A stretch of DNA of 64,000 nt from Luzula sylvatica (Eukaryota > Streptophyta > Magnoliopsida > Poales > Juncaceae): contig OX326961.1 in assembly GCA_946800325.1 (NCBI GenBank), positions 4,504,655-4,568,654 on the forward strand. The letters are read 5' to 3'. Position numbers and translations under genes: made by a program. The notes beneath the pieces were generated by a model, which had not been told where the DNA came from, did not search any database, and worked only from the letters and a program-made list of their open reading frames with translations. Shown piece after piece: positions 23,774 through 34,942 of the stretch (the stretch's first letter is position 1; every line of letters starts with the position of its first letter).

Positions 23774-24768
23774 TGATGTGGAATATCCTCGACCCCGGGC
23801 CCGCGCAGCGGAATGAAGGCCCGGTCCGATTCCCCGATTCCCGAGATCACGCCACGACTTCGAGGGTACGATGCAATAGAAGGACAGATTCATACCGGTG
23901 CAAAATTGATTGCACTCGAAGGGTTGATCGCTGCCTTCTATCTCCTGTCACGTTGGTGACAATCCGCGCGTCCCACACCACTCGTCTTTCACCGTTTGTT
24001 GACTTCGCCGATTCGCTTGATTTCGTCTCCGACTGAATTCACGCGTCCGAATCGATCACAACTGAAAGAGCCTCAGATGTTGCTCCTCTACGTGTATCCA
24101 CCTTGAGTCGCAAGACGTCGGTCACGGATGCACCTGCCTAGACGATGCACCGGTGAACTTGCTCGATCGAATTGATTCTCTATCTCTCTCTCTTAGCACC
24201 CTTTCACTCACAAAAGATCAAATCTGAATTTGCTCTTTTCTCTTGTGTTTTGGGTAGAATAATTCTGTATGAATTCGCATCGGGATGAGAGAGAAAGTAT
24301 CCTATTTATATCTAATAGGATTAGGATTAGCTAAAAGGCATGTATATCCAATATACATCATTTCACACAGAAAAGTGCATGAACCTGTTCAGTAATCTGT
24401 CCAGACGAAATTGATAAATTTCTCTGACAGAAACTCAACCAACATGAAAGTTGTAGATAATCTTATTATCGACACAACCCAATTTGGCCCAGCCCAATTG
24501 GAGTTCGTATGCAAAAGTTATGACTGTTTTACTAACTGTATGTCATACTGTTGCACCCTTTCGGTATTTCACAGAAACGACACTTATACTTCGTTCATAT
24601 GAAATATATTTCTACATGAAGGTTATAGATAATCTAATTATCTATCTTACCCAATTTGAACCATTCAAATCGGATTTTCGTACTGAAAGTTATGGCTACG
24701 AATGTACGACTACATTCGTTTATCCTTATGTACACTTTTACGGTTGATCCGAAACTGTATTTCTTTCA
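23774..24768 (-). repeat. 5' LTR of Copia-1a
   Basis: Near-identical to 16536-17530. The differences I saw are G/T at the fifth base, C/T near 24331, and four others in U3. The low divergence marks a recent insertion. Confidence 0.93.
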
Positions 24769-25438
24769 GCTCAATCGACCGATTCGATTGTTTACAAGTA
24801 CCTACGTCTCCTGGGATGCCTTACGCATTTTCAGTTTTTATTTAATTTCCATATCAACGATTACAAGGTTTGCCTAGATCAATTTATACATTTATATCGA
24901 TCTATGACGGATTTTACAAGAATGAACTAGCCTATTATCATTCTACAATCGAACTCTACATAATCGGTCACGCGATTTGGGAATCGGTTGTAGTGGTGAT
25001 TGGAAAGATCTATCTTAGATCAAGGTTGGATCTGGAGGAATTAAGCTCAAGCGTTTTTGGCTAGAGTTTCTCTCTTTTGTTTGGATGGAAAAATTATGGA
25101 CAAGTTAGAGAGAGAAACAAAGGAGTGGTTATATTTATATAATACATAGTTCCCTCCTAATACTCAGTTTATCTGTGTGTTCCGTCTGGATGGCATAAAG
25201 TTTTCGTTCAGAAGGAACATAAGTCAAAAACTAACTATTACAGCGTAGTCATTCGAAATATGACGCTTCCGTTCAGACACATGAATGTTCCGTCCAAACG
25301 GAACACTTCACTGTGATTTCTTCCGTTCCGATGCATGAATGTTCCGTATGAACGAAAGATTTGCTGTGAATTTACTTGGACTTGCATGTATTCTTACGTT
25401 TGAACGTTGAATGTTCCGTTCAAACAGAGTATGCTGTT
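24769..25438 (-). mobile_element. Family-2 Copia LTR, 5' part (minus strand) with dyad cluster
   Basis: This continues the fragment ending at 16535 and matches 51780-52490 in reverse. On the minus strand it shows a TATA box (TATATAAATATAACC, near 25126-25140). Upstream of it, at 25190-25440, there is a cluster of dyads of the form TTCCGT-N4-ACGGAA; the best is TTCCGTCCAAACGGAA at 25288-25303. It is truncated at 25438 by the start of Copia-1b. Confidence 0.75.
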
Positions 25439-26353
25439 TGAAGGAAATACAGTTTTGGATCAACGGTAAAATGGTACGCATAAGGACAAACGAACGCACG
25501 CGTTCGTGAGCATAAATAATATGTATATTAGATGCACATATGTATATTGGATATACTAGTTAAATTGATAAGAAACGATTTTATTAAGAAAACCAGAAAA
25601 TCAGTTTAAACAGTTTTAGTAAAACTAGCATAACTTTCACATAACGACTCCAATTTGAATGGTTCGAATTGGGTTGAATAGATAATAAGATTATCTAGAA
25701 CTTTCATGTAGAAATATATTCATTTGAGCGATGTATCATTTTCGTATTAATGGAATACCGAAAGGTTGCGACAGTTTGACATACAGTTAGTAAAATCGTT
25801 GTAACTTTCGCATCCGATCTCGAATTGGGCTGGGCCAAATTGGGTTGGAACGATAATAAGATTATCTACAATTTTCGTGAAGGTTTCAAGTCGTTTGGAA
25901 TAATTTATCAATTTCGTTTCAACAGAATACTGAAAGGGTGCATGCAGTTTTCTTAGTGAAAATGTGTATAATAGTTATACATACCTTTTGGCTCATTCTT
26001 ATCCTATGTATTATATATATGATGTTTCTCTCTAATCTAATAAGTCAATTAAAGTCAATTAAAACTTAATCCTGAATTTAATTCAGATTAGACTAATTGG
26101 AGACACAATTGTTCAATGGTTGAATAAGTGTGAACACCATCAATAGTTGAGTGGGTGCGAAGAGAAAGAGAGAAAGAGAAAATGAGTTTTTTCGGATTAG
26201 AGAATCAACTGCGATCAAGCAAGTTCGCCGGTGCATCATCTAGGCAGGTGCATCCGCGATCGAGGTGCTACGACTCACGGTGGATACGAGTAGAGAAGCG
26301 ACACATGTGGTTCTTAGTTGTGATCAAACCGGAGACGTTCATGGAGTACAAAC
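25439..26353 (+). mobile_element. Copia-1b 5' LTR, first part (plus strand)
   Basis: It starts TGAAGGAAATACAG like the family-1 LTRs and follows their full order in the opposite orientation to Copia-1a, but with much more divergence. U3 dyads lie at about 25676-25700 and 25850-25872, and the conserved block GGTGCATC...AGGCAGGTGCATCC at about 26230-26255. It is interrupted at 26354 by a hAT element and resumes at 29557. Confidence 0.8.
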
Positions 26354-26555
26354 TAGGCTGGCCCTGCCCATTGGCCCAATAAGCAGGCGCCACAGGCCTC
26401 CGCCTAAGATAGGCCTCCATTTTTTTTTTAAATTTCTTCAGCCCGTAGCCATATTTCCTTAACAAGGTCTTTCTTTTTCTCTTCCTAGCGACTCTTTTTC
26501 TCTACCTAGCCACGCCACTCAGCAGTGCTAAACCCTAGCGATGAACGTAAGACCG

Positions 26556-26617
26556 GACTTGTTAGCTACGTAACGGGGGAGAATTGCCTTTACCCCTCGC
26601 TACGTAGCTAACAAGTC
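26556..26617. repeat. Perfect 17-bp inverted repeat
   Basis: GACTTGTTAGCTACGTA at 26556-26572 is repeated inverted at 26601-26617 around a 28-base loop. It lies in the hAT element upstream of the IQD exons. The nearby 'gcctttacccctcgct' also occurs twice (26586 and 26687). Confidence 0.9.
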
Positions 26618-26988
26618 GCTACGTGCAAGTGCGGACTCCGGAGAGTCTGAGACGCGATGCGACGGTAGAAAATCTGATACAATAAAGCCTTTACCCCTCG
26701 CTCACCTCTGCTCACTTATCGCTCACCTATAGTCCGCACTTGCACGACGCTCCGGAGAAGTTCTGAGACGAGACCTCCAAATCACCTCGCCAGACGCGAT
26801 GTTGAAGACGAGGCTCTTAGCCCCTCGAATTGATTTCGCCTCTCCAGTCGTTCTTGGGATTGGTGAGCAAAAAGGTTCGAATTTGATTAATAGATTTGAT
26901 TAATTCATTTTTTAATGCTTGATTTGGGTATTTAAATGTCTGACATCAAGTTTGAATTTTATGCAAGAATTGAGCAAAATGCAAGAAA

Positions 26989-27860
26989 ATGGGCTCCGGT
27001 GATTGGTTGAAGAGTATTGTCGGGAAAAAAATCGAAGCTTCTTAAGGTAATTTGTTACATTAGACTCAATTTGTTTCGTGATTTCTAGTTACCGAAATTT
27101 TACATCCTTTATTACCAATTTTTCCTTTTGTTAAATTAAAAATGATTTTGCAGATTATTATGTTTATACTCGATGCAAATTATACATTTCACAGGGGTCA
27201 GGTGGTAAAAGTTCAAACAGAAACAAAAGAGAGTTTCAAGCTTTTGAAGTTGAATAGTACTGTGGTTCAGGTATAAACATCGAGGAATGGTTGCAATTCG
27301 AATCCAAGCAGCTTTTTGCAGATTCAAGGTCCAACTAACTTTATTCTTTTTAATTTTATCAAACTTATCTTTATCACTTATTATTTTTCAAAAATAGCAT
27401 TTTGTCTTATTAACTCTTTTAATATAACATCTTTGTCGTGAATAAACAAGCCTCAATCACATTGGATTATATCCAATCATGGAATCGAATTCAAACAGAT
27501 GTAAGAAATCGACGGAATTATATGGTGACCGAGGCTAGAAACAGACAAAAGAAGCAAGATAACCAACAAAAACTCGAGGCCGAAATTCATGGACTCGAGT
27601 TTAAAAACTTACCATATTTTGATACTTGTCTGTTTATGTAAAATCATTCGTCCATTTACATAAGAATTATGTATATTGGTTTTCCATTCAAAATCAATTT
27701 CTATGTAAAAATAATAATATTAATTGGGATGTTTTCTGAAAGGTTGAATGGTGTGAAGGGTCGGAGAGCATGGAGAATTTAATGTCTAATTAAGATTCAA
27801 CAAAGGGTGGAAGTGGCTATGAAGTACGAGAGAACAATGGCTTGTACATCTTCACACCAG
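26989..27860 (+). pseudogene. IQ67-domain (IQD) protein gene fragment, broken, introns kept
   Basis: IQD proteins bind calmodulin and usually associate with microtubules or nuclei. Four exon remnants are readable. Exon 1 (from 26989) starts MGSGDWLKSIVG, the IQD signature start. Exon 2 is 27195-27328 and holds the IQ motif AIRIQAAFCRFK. Exon 3 (about 27430-27620) has KQASITLDYIQSWNRIQ and the charged KQDNQQKLEAEIHGLE. Exon 4 (27743-27860) has VEWCEGSESMEN and IQQRVEVAMKYERTMA. Lesions include an extra A in the exon-1 A run, a lost base before the IQ motif, and a stop plus frameshift in exon 4. GT/AG borders mostly survive, so this is a genomic copy and not a retrocopy. The 3' half of the gene is absent. 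Confidence 0.85.
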
Positions 27861-28026
27861 GTATATATATTATTGGAAAAATGTACTTGTCCTCTCTATA
27901 TTTAATCATGAATTAGACGGCTTCATTTATACCTTAGAAAAACTAAAATGGAGTAGTGTTTGATTGAAGGGATACAAGGAAAAGGACGATGACGATGATT
28001 TGGAGAGAATGAATTGAAGTATAGGA

Positions 28027-29386
28027 CATAGTTCTGAAAGTCGCAGTCGGAGTCGGCCGATGGCCGAAGAGTAATAGTCGGGTGAGTCGGATCGGAATCG
28101 GCCGAGTCGGATCGGAGAGTCGGATTTTGTGAAAATGTTGTCTTATTAATTAAAAAAAATTAAAAAAAAATAACACAAATGCAACTTACATTATATTGTA
28201 TATAGTAATACTTAATTAACTAAAAACATACATCATAAAATAAACTAGTGCCAAAAACTATGACGTGCCGGTAGCATGACTTCGTCATTATCATGCTCAT
28301 TTTGATAATGAAGACGATATAAATTATGACGTAGATCCTTGGATCCAAAAATATCATACATCATTGTGTCGAGTGATGAATTATTTTGGTGTTGTTGATT
28401 ACCAGAAAATGAATTATACGTGTCCGAATAATTTTTTAAATGTGTTATTTTTTCGAGTACTAAAATGATACTTGTCAAATATTTTATTTCAAAATCATAT
28501 TAGTTCATATATTTTCGAATACTTATCGCATACTTATAACATATTAATAAATATATTTGAAAAATAATAATATAGATTTTTAATCAAAATAACTGAGTAA
28601 TACATATAAATAAATTAATATAATAAACATTTACTTAATACAAAGTTATTTATGTAATAACAAAATTTTAATATATTTGTCCATGCAACATAGATGATAC
28701 ATATAATAGACATATCGTGTGCTTGTAATAGACATATTGTGTGCTATGTGTTTTTTAAAATATAATATGCGTATACTTTAAATAAAATAACATTTTTAAA
28801 TCGAATAAAAATGACGATACTTATAAATAAAGTAAAATATGTATATATGTGTATTTTGAAAGATAACACATTTAAAATAAAATACATATATTTGATATGT
28901 ATAAGTAAAATAAAATATGTGTAAACTTATATATATCATTATTTTTACAATTAAATTTCAAAATAAACATATATTGATTTAAATTATTTTATAACAATGT
29001 TTAAAATAATACAAAGTAGGGGGACTTATATGAAAAATACATAATACTTTATTAATTCCTATCTTTTTTTTGTGGGCAACAGATAAAACCCACTCCTCTC
29101 CCCTCCGCACATCACACTCAAACCCACGTCTCTCCTCTCCTTCGCACAACACACACATATCTCCTCTCAAGCACACCGACTCGGCCAGATTTGTCGTCAT
29201 CAGATCGGCCACCAGAACCGACTTCACCCCAGTTCGGCAGTTACCAATATTTTCCATCTCCAAAGCTCGACAGATCTGAGAAATGACAAAAAAATCGCCG
29301 GAGCGGTGAAATCCGACCAGAATCGGCCCGGAATCGGATCGGCCACCGCCGACTCCGTGCTGGAGTCGGCGACTCCTCGAACTATG
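28027..29386. mobile_element. hAT element, non-autonomous, 8-bp TSD
   Basis: Exact 8-bp TSD GTATAGGA (28019-28026 and 29387-29394). The ends CATAGTTCTGAAAGTCG and, inverted, CATAGTTCGAGGAGTCG match in most positions, and GAGTCGG/CCGACTC words fill both subterminal regions. Length 1360 bp. The AT-rich interior has no transposase. A near-identical copy with the same TSD is at 39334-40693, a product of the later block duplication. Confidence 0.93.
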
Positions 29387-29556
29387 GTATAGGATCAAAA
29401 TGATAAAGCATTCTCGATGTTACAATGCTACAATGCTAAAAAAAATGGTATTTAAATTTAAGATCGTAATGTATATAATATTCATGAAATCGCAGCATTA
29501 CTTGTCATTGCTCGTCACAGGCCTCCAAAGTTACATGACCGGGCCTGAGTCCAAAC

Positions 29557-29782
29557 GGTGGGAGACGTGTGGTATGGGACGCACGGGCAAGTCACCAACG
29601 TGACACCGGAAAAGGGAAGGATGCGAGCGATCAACTCATCGTGCGTGATCAATTTCACACTGGTAATCGTCTATCCTACTTTGCATCGTACTCTCGAAGT
29701 CGAGGCATGATCTCGGGATTTGGGAACCGGACCGGGCCTTGATATCCGCTGCGCGGGCCCGGGGTCGGATTGATTTCCTTCA
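29557..29782 (+). mobile_element. Copia-1b 5' LTR, last part
   Basis: This resumes the LTR interrupted at 26353 and ends at CTTCA before the primer-binding site. It carries the family-1 landmarks GGACCGGGCCTT and GCTGCGCGGGCCCGGGGTCG. With 25439-26353 it makes an LTR of about 1.14 kb, slightly longer than the other family members. Confidence 0.85.
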
Positions 29783-29783
29783 G

Positions 29784-29795
29784 TGGTATCAGAGC
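29784..29795 (+). other. Primer-binding site of Copia-1b
   Basis: TGGTATCAGAGC one base after the LTR end, complementary to initiator Met tRNA. It shows that Copia-1b is on the plus strand. Confidence 0.92.
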
Positions 29796-31518
29796 GAACG
29801 CTATTGATTCGAGGGTCTAATCATAGTCGTATAAGAGTTATACGCACGTGTGTAAAAGTTAAGCACGTTTGCATGATGCTAGATGTTTAGAACGTCAATT
29901 TCGTTAAAATCACCAGTGGAATTCACTAGAGATAAATCAAATATTGATTGGAGAGTATCTAGGAATGATTGTGAAAAGGTTTCATGATTTATCGTTTTGG
30001 AAACGAGTGAAAACGAAAAAAACGGCGAAATCTTCATAAAATCAACATTTATGTGGCCCCGGGGGCAGTTTTTGGCACCCCGGGGAGGCTTTTCTCACGC
30101 CCCGTGGGGGTAGTCCGTTACAACGGACTGCTCCAGCATTGTAACGGAGGTGTGGGTCAAGGGGTGTGTGGGGGGAGAAAAGTCACGTCCCCAGGGCACT
30201 ATTTGCGTCCCCGTGGGGTAGTCCGTTACAACGAGCCTCCCTGCGTTACAACGGACATGCCCAGGGTGAGTTTTACATGTCCCCAGAGGCCCTGCGTTAC
30301 AACGGAGGGGACAATCCGTCGTAACGGAACAGGGGGTGCGGGGGTGTGTTGGGGGACTGCATGGGGATGCAATTTCACGCCCCCAGCGTTACAACGGATG
30401 GTCCTGCATTACAACGGACTCCCCTCCGGATCCTGTTTTTTTGTTTTCGCGATAACTTTGTCTACGAAGCTCGAAATTTTGAGTTCTTTATATCGATAAA
30501 ATCGGCATCATTCATACTTGCATATAAAATGATTATTAAAGGTTAACGATAAAAAAATCTTGTGATATACTGATATAATTAGATTATGTCAAAATTCAAC
30601 AAGCATTGGCATGATCCCTCTTAATATTTAAGTCATGAAAATGTCTTCCATGTCCACAACCACCGGGTTTGGTGTTACGTTTCACGTGGGTTCGGTCTAA
30701 AGTCGGGCACGTGTTATTGTAATTATCGAAAGGGTGGCAAGCGCTAAATAAGGACTCGTGAGGCTCAGGCTAAAGTCGACTCACTAGTAGTTTATTTGAA
30801 CGATACGTTGGATATGGTTGTGACTTAACCGTCCAGGCCAATCGGATTGGAGTTCGGGGCATAGATAGAATGCACACACGGAACTGGGATTGTGTATGAT
30901 ACGATCCATCACCGAAAATTCTATAAAGGTTCAAGAGTCGTATTGGATACGATTGGATATAATCCTATCTAAATAACGGGATCCCACCCGTTAGGCTAAA
31001 GTCACTTGTGGGAGGAACGGAAATATGGGTCTTGAGTGTCATGGACTTGGAATCCCGTATCGGTATGAGGGTTACCGGTTCGATAAAAATGACACAATCA
31101 TATATTCATCGTGTAAGCATATAGATTAAGTACGTACGGTTAGGAGCTTAATCTTCATCATCTCATTAGAGTCATGTTTTCCTAGCAACACCAAAATGTA
31201 TCGATGAAATCAATATGATATATAGTTTTGGGCCGGAATTATTGTAACTAACCTTGATAGTTAAGAATAGTTCTTAGACTTAAAAGGGACGTGTTGGACA
31301 CGGAGATGGTAAATTCGGGGCTCGAGACTTTGGCTTTAGAGAAAGCCGGGTTCAATAAACTTGAGAAGGAATCGAACAATAATACGTGCCTTGTGGTGGC
31401 ACGTTTAGACGTATATTTCAAAAATGTTTTGAGAATTCGGGTGCATACAAAAGTAAACGCAACGCTCAAGAAATAGTTTCAAGAGCTAGAGCGTGTTGAA
31501 TGGTTCAATGCGGCTCAA
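29796..31518 (+). mobile_element. Copia-1b leader and gag-side region
   Basis: It matches Copia-1a 21811-23760 in reverse (for example 'gattcgagggtc' after the primer site; 'ggttcaatgcggctcaa' at the end). 30050-30430 is GC-rich and holds at least eight copies or half-copies of a dyad, best AGTCCGT-TACA-ACGGACT at 30112-30129; most of this block is missing from Copia-1a. A 148-residue open frame over it is compositional and not a gene. The element is broken at 31518 by the Gypsy LTR and resumes at 43517. Confidence 0.8.
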
Positions 31519-34500
31519 GAAATGAAAATGAACCCTTAACCCTAACCCCTTTCACACTAAACCAACTCTTTGTATTCCTATTGGATAAAGGAGAGGTGGG
31601 GTTTTGACTAATGAACCAGGGAATTATTTCCCTTGCCGTGAGAAGAGAGAAGGAACAAAGAAAAAAAAAATAAAACCCCATCCTGGCGAGTAGAAAAGAG
31701 AAGGAGAAAAGGGGGAAAAAGAAAGAGAAAGAGGGAAAGAGAAATAAAGTAGAAAATTGAGAAGAAGAAATGAGTCCCATAGCAGCTAGGGTTGGAGATG
31801 CGTATGGCTTCGCCGGGACATGCGATGGGGAAGGAGAAATGGTGCCACGACAAAGGAAGAGGAGAAACAAACACAAAATCAGTTAGGGTTTGTAGTTAGG
31901 GTTTGAGAACGGCATCACCGTGGCAGAGCCGCACGAGCGTCGGGGCAGCGGCAGTGGAAGCGGCAGCGGCAGGAGTGTGAGGTGATGATGGCAACATGTC
32001 ATGAGTAAGGAGCCAGCGTTGGAGACGAAATCACCGCGGGGATGAAGTTTGTACACCGGGGCAGCGGGGCAGCAGCGGGGCATCATGGCGGCACAACGGC
32101 ACAAGCCTCGGGGCAGAAAATTGAATGGCATGGAGGCATCATGGAACATGTTTCGGGCCAGGAAGAGGTGCCGAGTTGGTTGCGATTGTATATTTGTTTT
32201 GAGGTATATCTCGGACTTGATATTTAGTAATTATTATACCTCATATTACTGCCATGTGTATCGAGCTAAATTTGGATTAAGCTTGATTTGTTGGTCGAGT
32301 GTTGAGAATTGGATTGCCGAGGAAGATGTTTGATCGTGATGGTTCGGCCTTTTGAATAGTGGCGGTCGGGCTATTTGTTGATCATAAGTAGTGGAATTAG
32401 GGTTTCGGTTTGTGGATGAATGGAAGAGAGAGAATTGAGGTGTTTATTCTTAACGGGTCGGGTTCATGTTTGGTTTATGTTTCAGATCCAATAACCCGGT
32501 ATTGTTGTATGTGTTAAATCTGAATTTCAGGGAAGATTTGTAAATTGTCGAGATTGTCGGTTTGAGTCACCGGTAAGTAATTAGGAGAAGGCTCGATTGC
32601 TCGATAATGTCCAATTAATTAATGGTTGGATTAATGAGAAAATGAGCCAAGATTAAACACATGGCTGAGATTTCTACGAGTAGTTTGTCGTTGTAGTTGG
32701 GATTTATTTGAGTAGTTTGTCGTTGTTGTTTGTCGTAGTAGTTTGAGGTTTCTTCTAGTAGTTGGAGTCTAGTTGAGTTGTCTCGTGTATCGTTAGGATT
32801 TCATCTCGAGGTCAGTAGAAGCTTTGATGTGTCGGATAAGTAGAGATGTCGTAGTTTGATCGGTTCTTTGACGGGTGTGTCGGACCAGATTGTGTGTGTC
32901 ACGTCTTCGTAATTTGGTCATAACTTCTCCGTTCGGTCTCCGTTTCGTGAGTTCTTGGTTCCGTTGGAAAGCTTATTTCGAGCTGGTTCTCATGGCAGTA
33001 ATTATGATTACTGCATCTGAAGTCTTATTTATTTATTCATCATTTTATCTGTAGAATATATGTAGTTCTTTGTAGGATGTAGGATTGTTGTTGATGTAGC
33101 TCAACTCGATGTGAGGATGAGCGGTGGATAAGGGAATACATGTTTGGACATTAATGTAGTGTCTGGCCAGAGGTGTGCATCTTCGGGTCGCTCCCGAACT
33201 TGCGAACTGTTAGACGTAACAGTACGGTCTCCTCGTGTAGTTGTAGTAAATGTAGTGCCGAGGGGGCGTGGTTTCAGTCATGGCGTGGTTGAAACCACCA
33301 CTCTTGGGATAGAGTACAGCGGACTTTTACCTCATTGTAGATCCGAGGTACTAGTCTATGTGTAGGGTCCCTTGTGGAAGCCAACCTTATCGAAGTGGTT
33401 CTCTACACTATGTATTCTGCAGGATCATAGTTGTAGTGGAAGTTGTTGTTGTAGTATCCCACTATGAGTTAGTCCCGTGTTGTTATCGTTGTGGTTTCAC
33501 GATGAGAATTCTGTAGTAGTTGTTGTCGTATTTGCAGAATTCCTAGATCGTTGTAGTGTAGGGGAATATCCCCGGCCCCGGGCCCGCGCAGCGGATATGT
33601 AGGCCCGGTCCGGTTCCCCGATTCCCGAGATCACGCCACGACTTCGAGGGTACGATGCAAATAGAAGGTTAGATCTTTACCGGTGCAAAATTGATTGCAC
33701 ACGAAGGGTTGATCGCTGCCTTCTTTCTCCTGTCACGTTGGTGACAATACGCGCGTCCCACACCACGCGTCTTTCACCGCTCGTTGACTTCGCCGATTCG
33801 CTTGATTTCGTCTCCGACTCAATCTACTCGTCCGAATCGATCACAATCGTGAGAGCCTCAGTTGTTGCTCCTCTACGTGTATCCACCTTGAATCGCAAGA
33901 CGTCGGTCACGGATGCACCTGCCTAGACGATGCACCGGTGAACTTGCTTAATCGAATTGATTCTCTAAACCGTAAAACACCTTTTCACGGTTTCTCTCTT
34001 TTACACCTTTTCACTCTCTAGAAATTTGTCTCACAATTTTCTGGATAATTCTGAATGAATTGGTTTTAATTACTTCTGAATTCCTAAGTGAAGATGAGAG
34101 AGAAAATCCTATTTATACCTAATAGGATAAGGATTAGCCAAAAGGCATGTATATCCAATATACACCCTTTCACACAGAAAACTGTATGAACCTGTTCAGT
34201 ATTCTGTCCAGACGAAATTGATAAATTTCTCTGACAGAAAATCAACCAACACGAAAGTTGTAGATAATCTCATTATCTACTCGACCCAATTTGGCCCAGC
34301 CCAATTGGAGTTCGTATGCAAAAGTTATGACTGTTTTACTAACTGTATGTCATACTGTTGCACCCTTTCGGTATTTCACAGAAACGACACTTATACTTCG
34401 TTCATATGAAATATATTTCTACATGAAGGTTATAGATAATCTAATTATCTATCTTACCCAATTTGAACCATTCAAATCGGATTTTCCTACTGAAAGATAT

Positions 34501-34923
34501 GGCTACGAATGTACGACTACATTCGTTTATCCTTGTGTACACTTTTACGGTTGATCCTGAAACTGTATTTCCTTCATGTAGTTGGTCATCATGGTAGTTC
34601 TCGTAGTAGGTTGTCGTGGTAGTCGTCGTCGAGTAAATAATAATTAAATATTATTTTACTTATCTAACTCTCAGCCAACATTTCCAGGTAGCACTTGAGG
34701 TGGCAGTGGCATTAGTGTAGATTACGAGCGTAGCGGAGTGTGCGATCACCAGTTATCATTTTTATTTGTTGTGCTTTGTTTGTACCCACCATATGTATTT
34801 TGGTATTTGTAGATTATAATTTATGCCAGCTGGTTTTCGTATTTGTGTGTTTTTGACTCTGCTAATGCTCATATAATTAAGGTAAGTACGTTGTGCACGG
34901 TAATTTATTTTCGGGTCGTGACA
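31519..34923 (+). mobile_element. Gypsy 5' LTR, left end missing, with a solo LTR inside
   Basis: It ends ...GGGTCGTGACA, the usual end of Tekay/Del-type chromovirus LTRs, directly before a TGGTATCAGAGC primer site. The last 1.38 kb matches 42131-43515 at about 99%, once the solo LTR at 33557-34581 is removed. The true LTR start (TGTTATATC, seen at 38118) and about 330 bp of the flanking Copia-1b sequence are missing at the left junction. 31620-31900 is purine-rich, typical of Tekay LTRs. Confidence 0.82.
33557..34576 (-). mobile_element. Solo LTR of Copia family 1
   Basis: 1020 bp, starting TG and ending CA, with 5-bp TSD TGTAG (33552-33556 and 34577-34581). The same Gypsy LTR position at about 43168 carries a single TGTAG and no insert, an exact empty-site control. 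It is 90% or more like the Copia-1a LTRs and lies in the same orientation. Presumably it is left by recombination between the two LTRs of a full element. Confidence 0.95.
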
Positions 34924-34930
34924 ACCTTTT

Positions 34931-34942
34931 TGGTATCAGAGC
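34931..34942 (+). other. Primer-binding site of the Gypsy element
   Basis: TGGTATCAGAGC seven bases after the LTR end GTGACA. Complementary to initiator Met tRNA. Confidence 0.9.

Larger units (their letters stand above)
16536..24768 (-). mobile_element. Copia-1a: full-length LTR retrotransposon with decayed coding region
   Basis: Two 995-bp LTRs (16536-17530 and 23774-24768) differ at about six sites. Both begin TG and end CA on either strand, and the element is flanked by the 5-bp TSD GCTCA (16531-16535 and 24769-24773). On the minus strand the upper LTR is followed by a primer-binding site (TGGTATCAGAGC, initiator Met tRNA) and the lower LTR is preceded by a GAGTGGGAGAC polypurine tract. 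The gag-pol region between them is full of stops and frameshifts. The element landed in the family-2 LTR, whose two halves join cleanly when it is removed. Confidence 0.95.
26354..29548. mobile_element. Non-autonomous hAT carrying IQD gene exons (Pack-type)
   Basis: The flanks are GTACAAAC (26346-26353) and GTCCAAAC (29549-29556): an 8-bp TSD with one mismatch that lies inside an otherwise continuous Copia LTR. The ends TAGGCTGGCCCTG and, inverted, TCAGGCCCGGTCATG are weakly matched. Both subterminal regions contain GGCCTCC words, as in a common plant hAT type. Inside are a pseudogene of an IQ67-domain gene with its introns and a second hAT. No transposase is present. The 8-bp TSD supports hAT; the poor inverted repeats are the weak point. 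Confidence 0.7.
26968..30828. repeat. Source copy of a 3.86-kb duplicated block
   Basis: This segment recurs at 38275-42134. I see only about four differences: two transitions near 29611 and 29813, one T fewer in a T run near 30436, and C/A near 30617. The source is this copy, because here the block is continuous with its surroundings (hAT to the left, Copia body to the right). Confidence 0.95.

Noticed and set aside
26989..27860. A functional IQD gene or a processed retrocopy
   Set aside because: Frameshifts and stops disrupt it, the 3' half is missing, and introns are present, so neither applies.
30053..30499. 148-residue frame in the GC-rich Copia-1b leader (also at 41360)
   Set aside because: Spans the dyad repeats, no known domain, not preserved in Copia-1a, and its length differs between the two near-identical copies because of one base.
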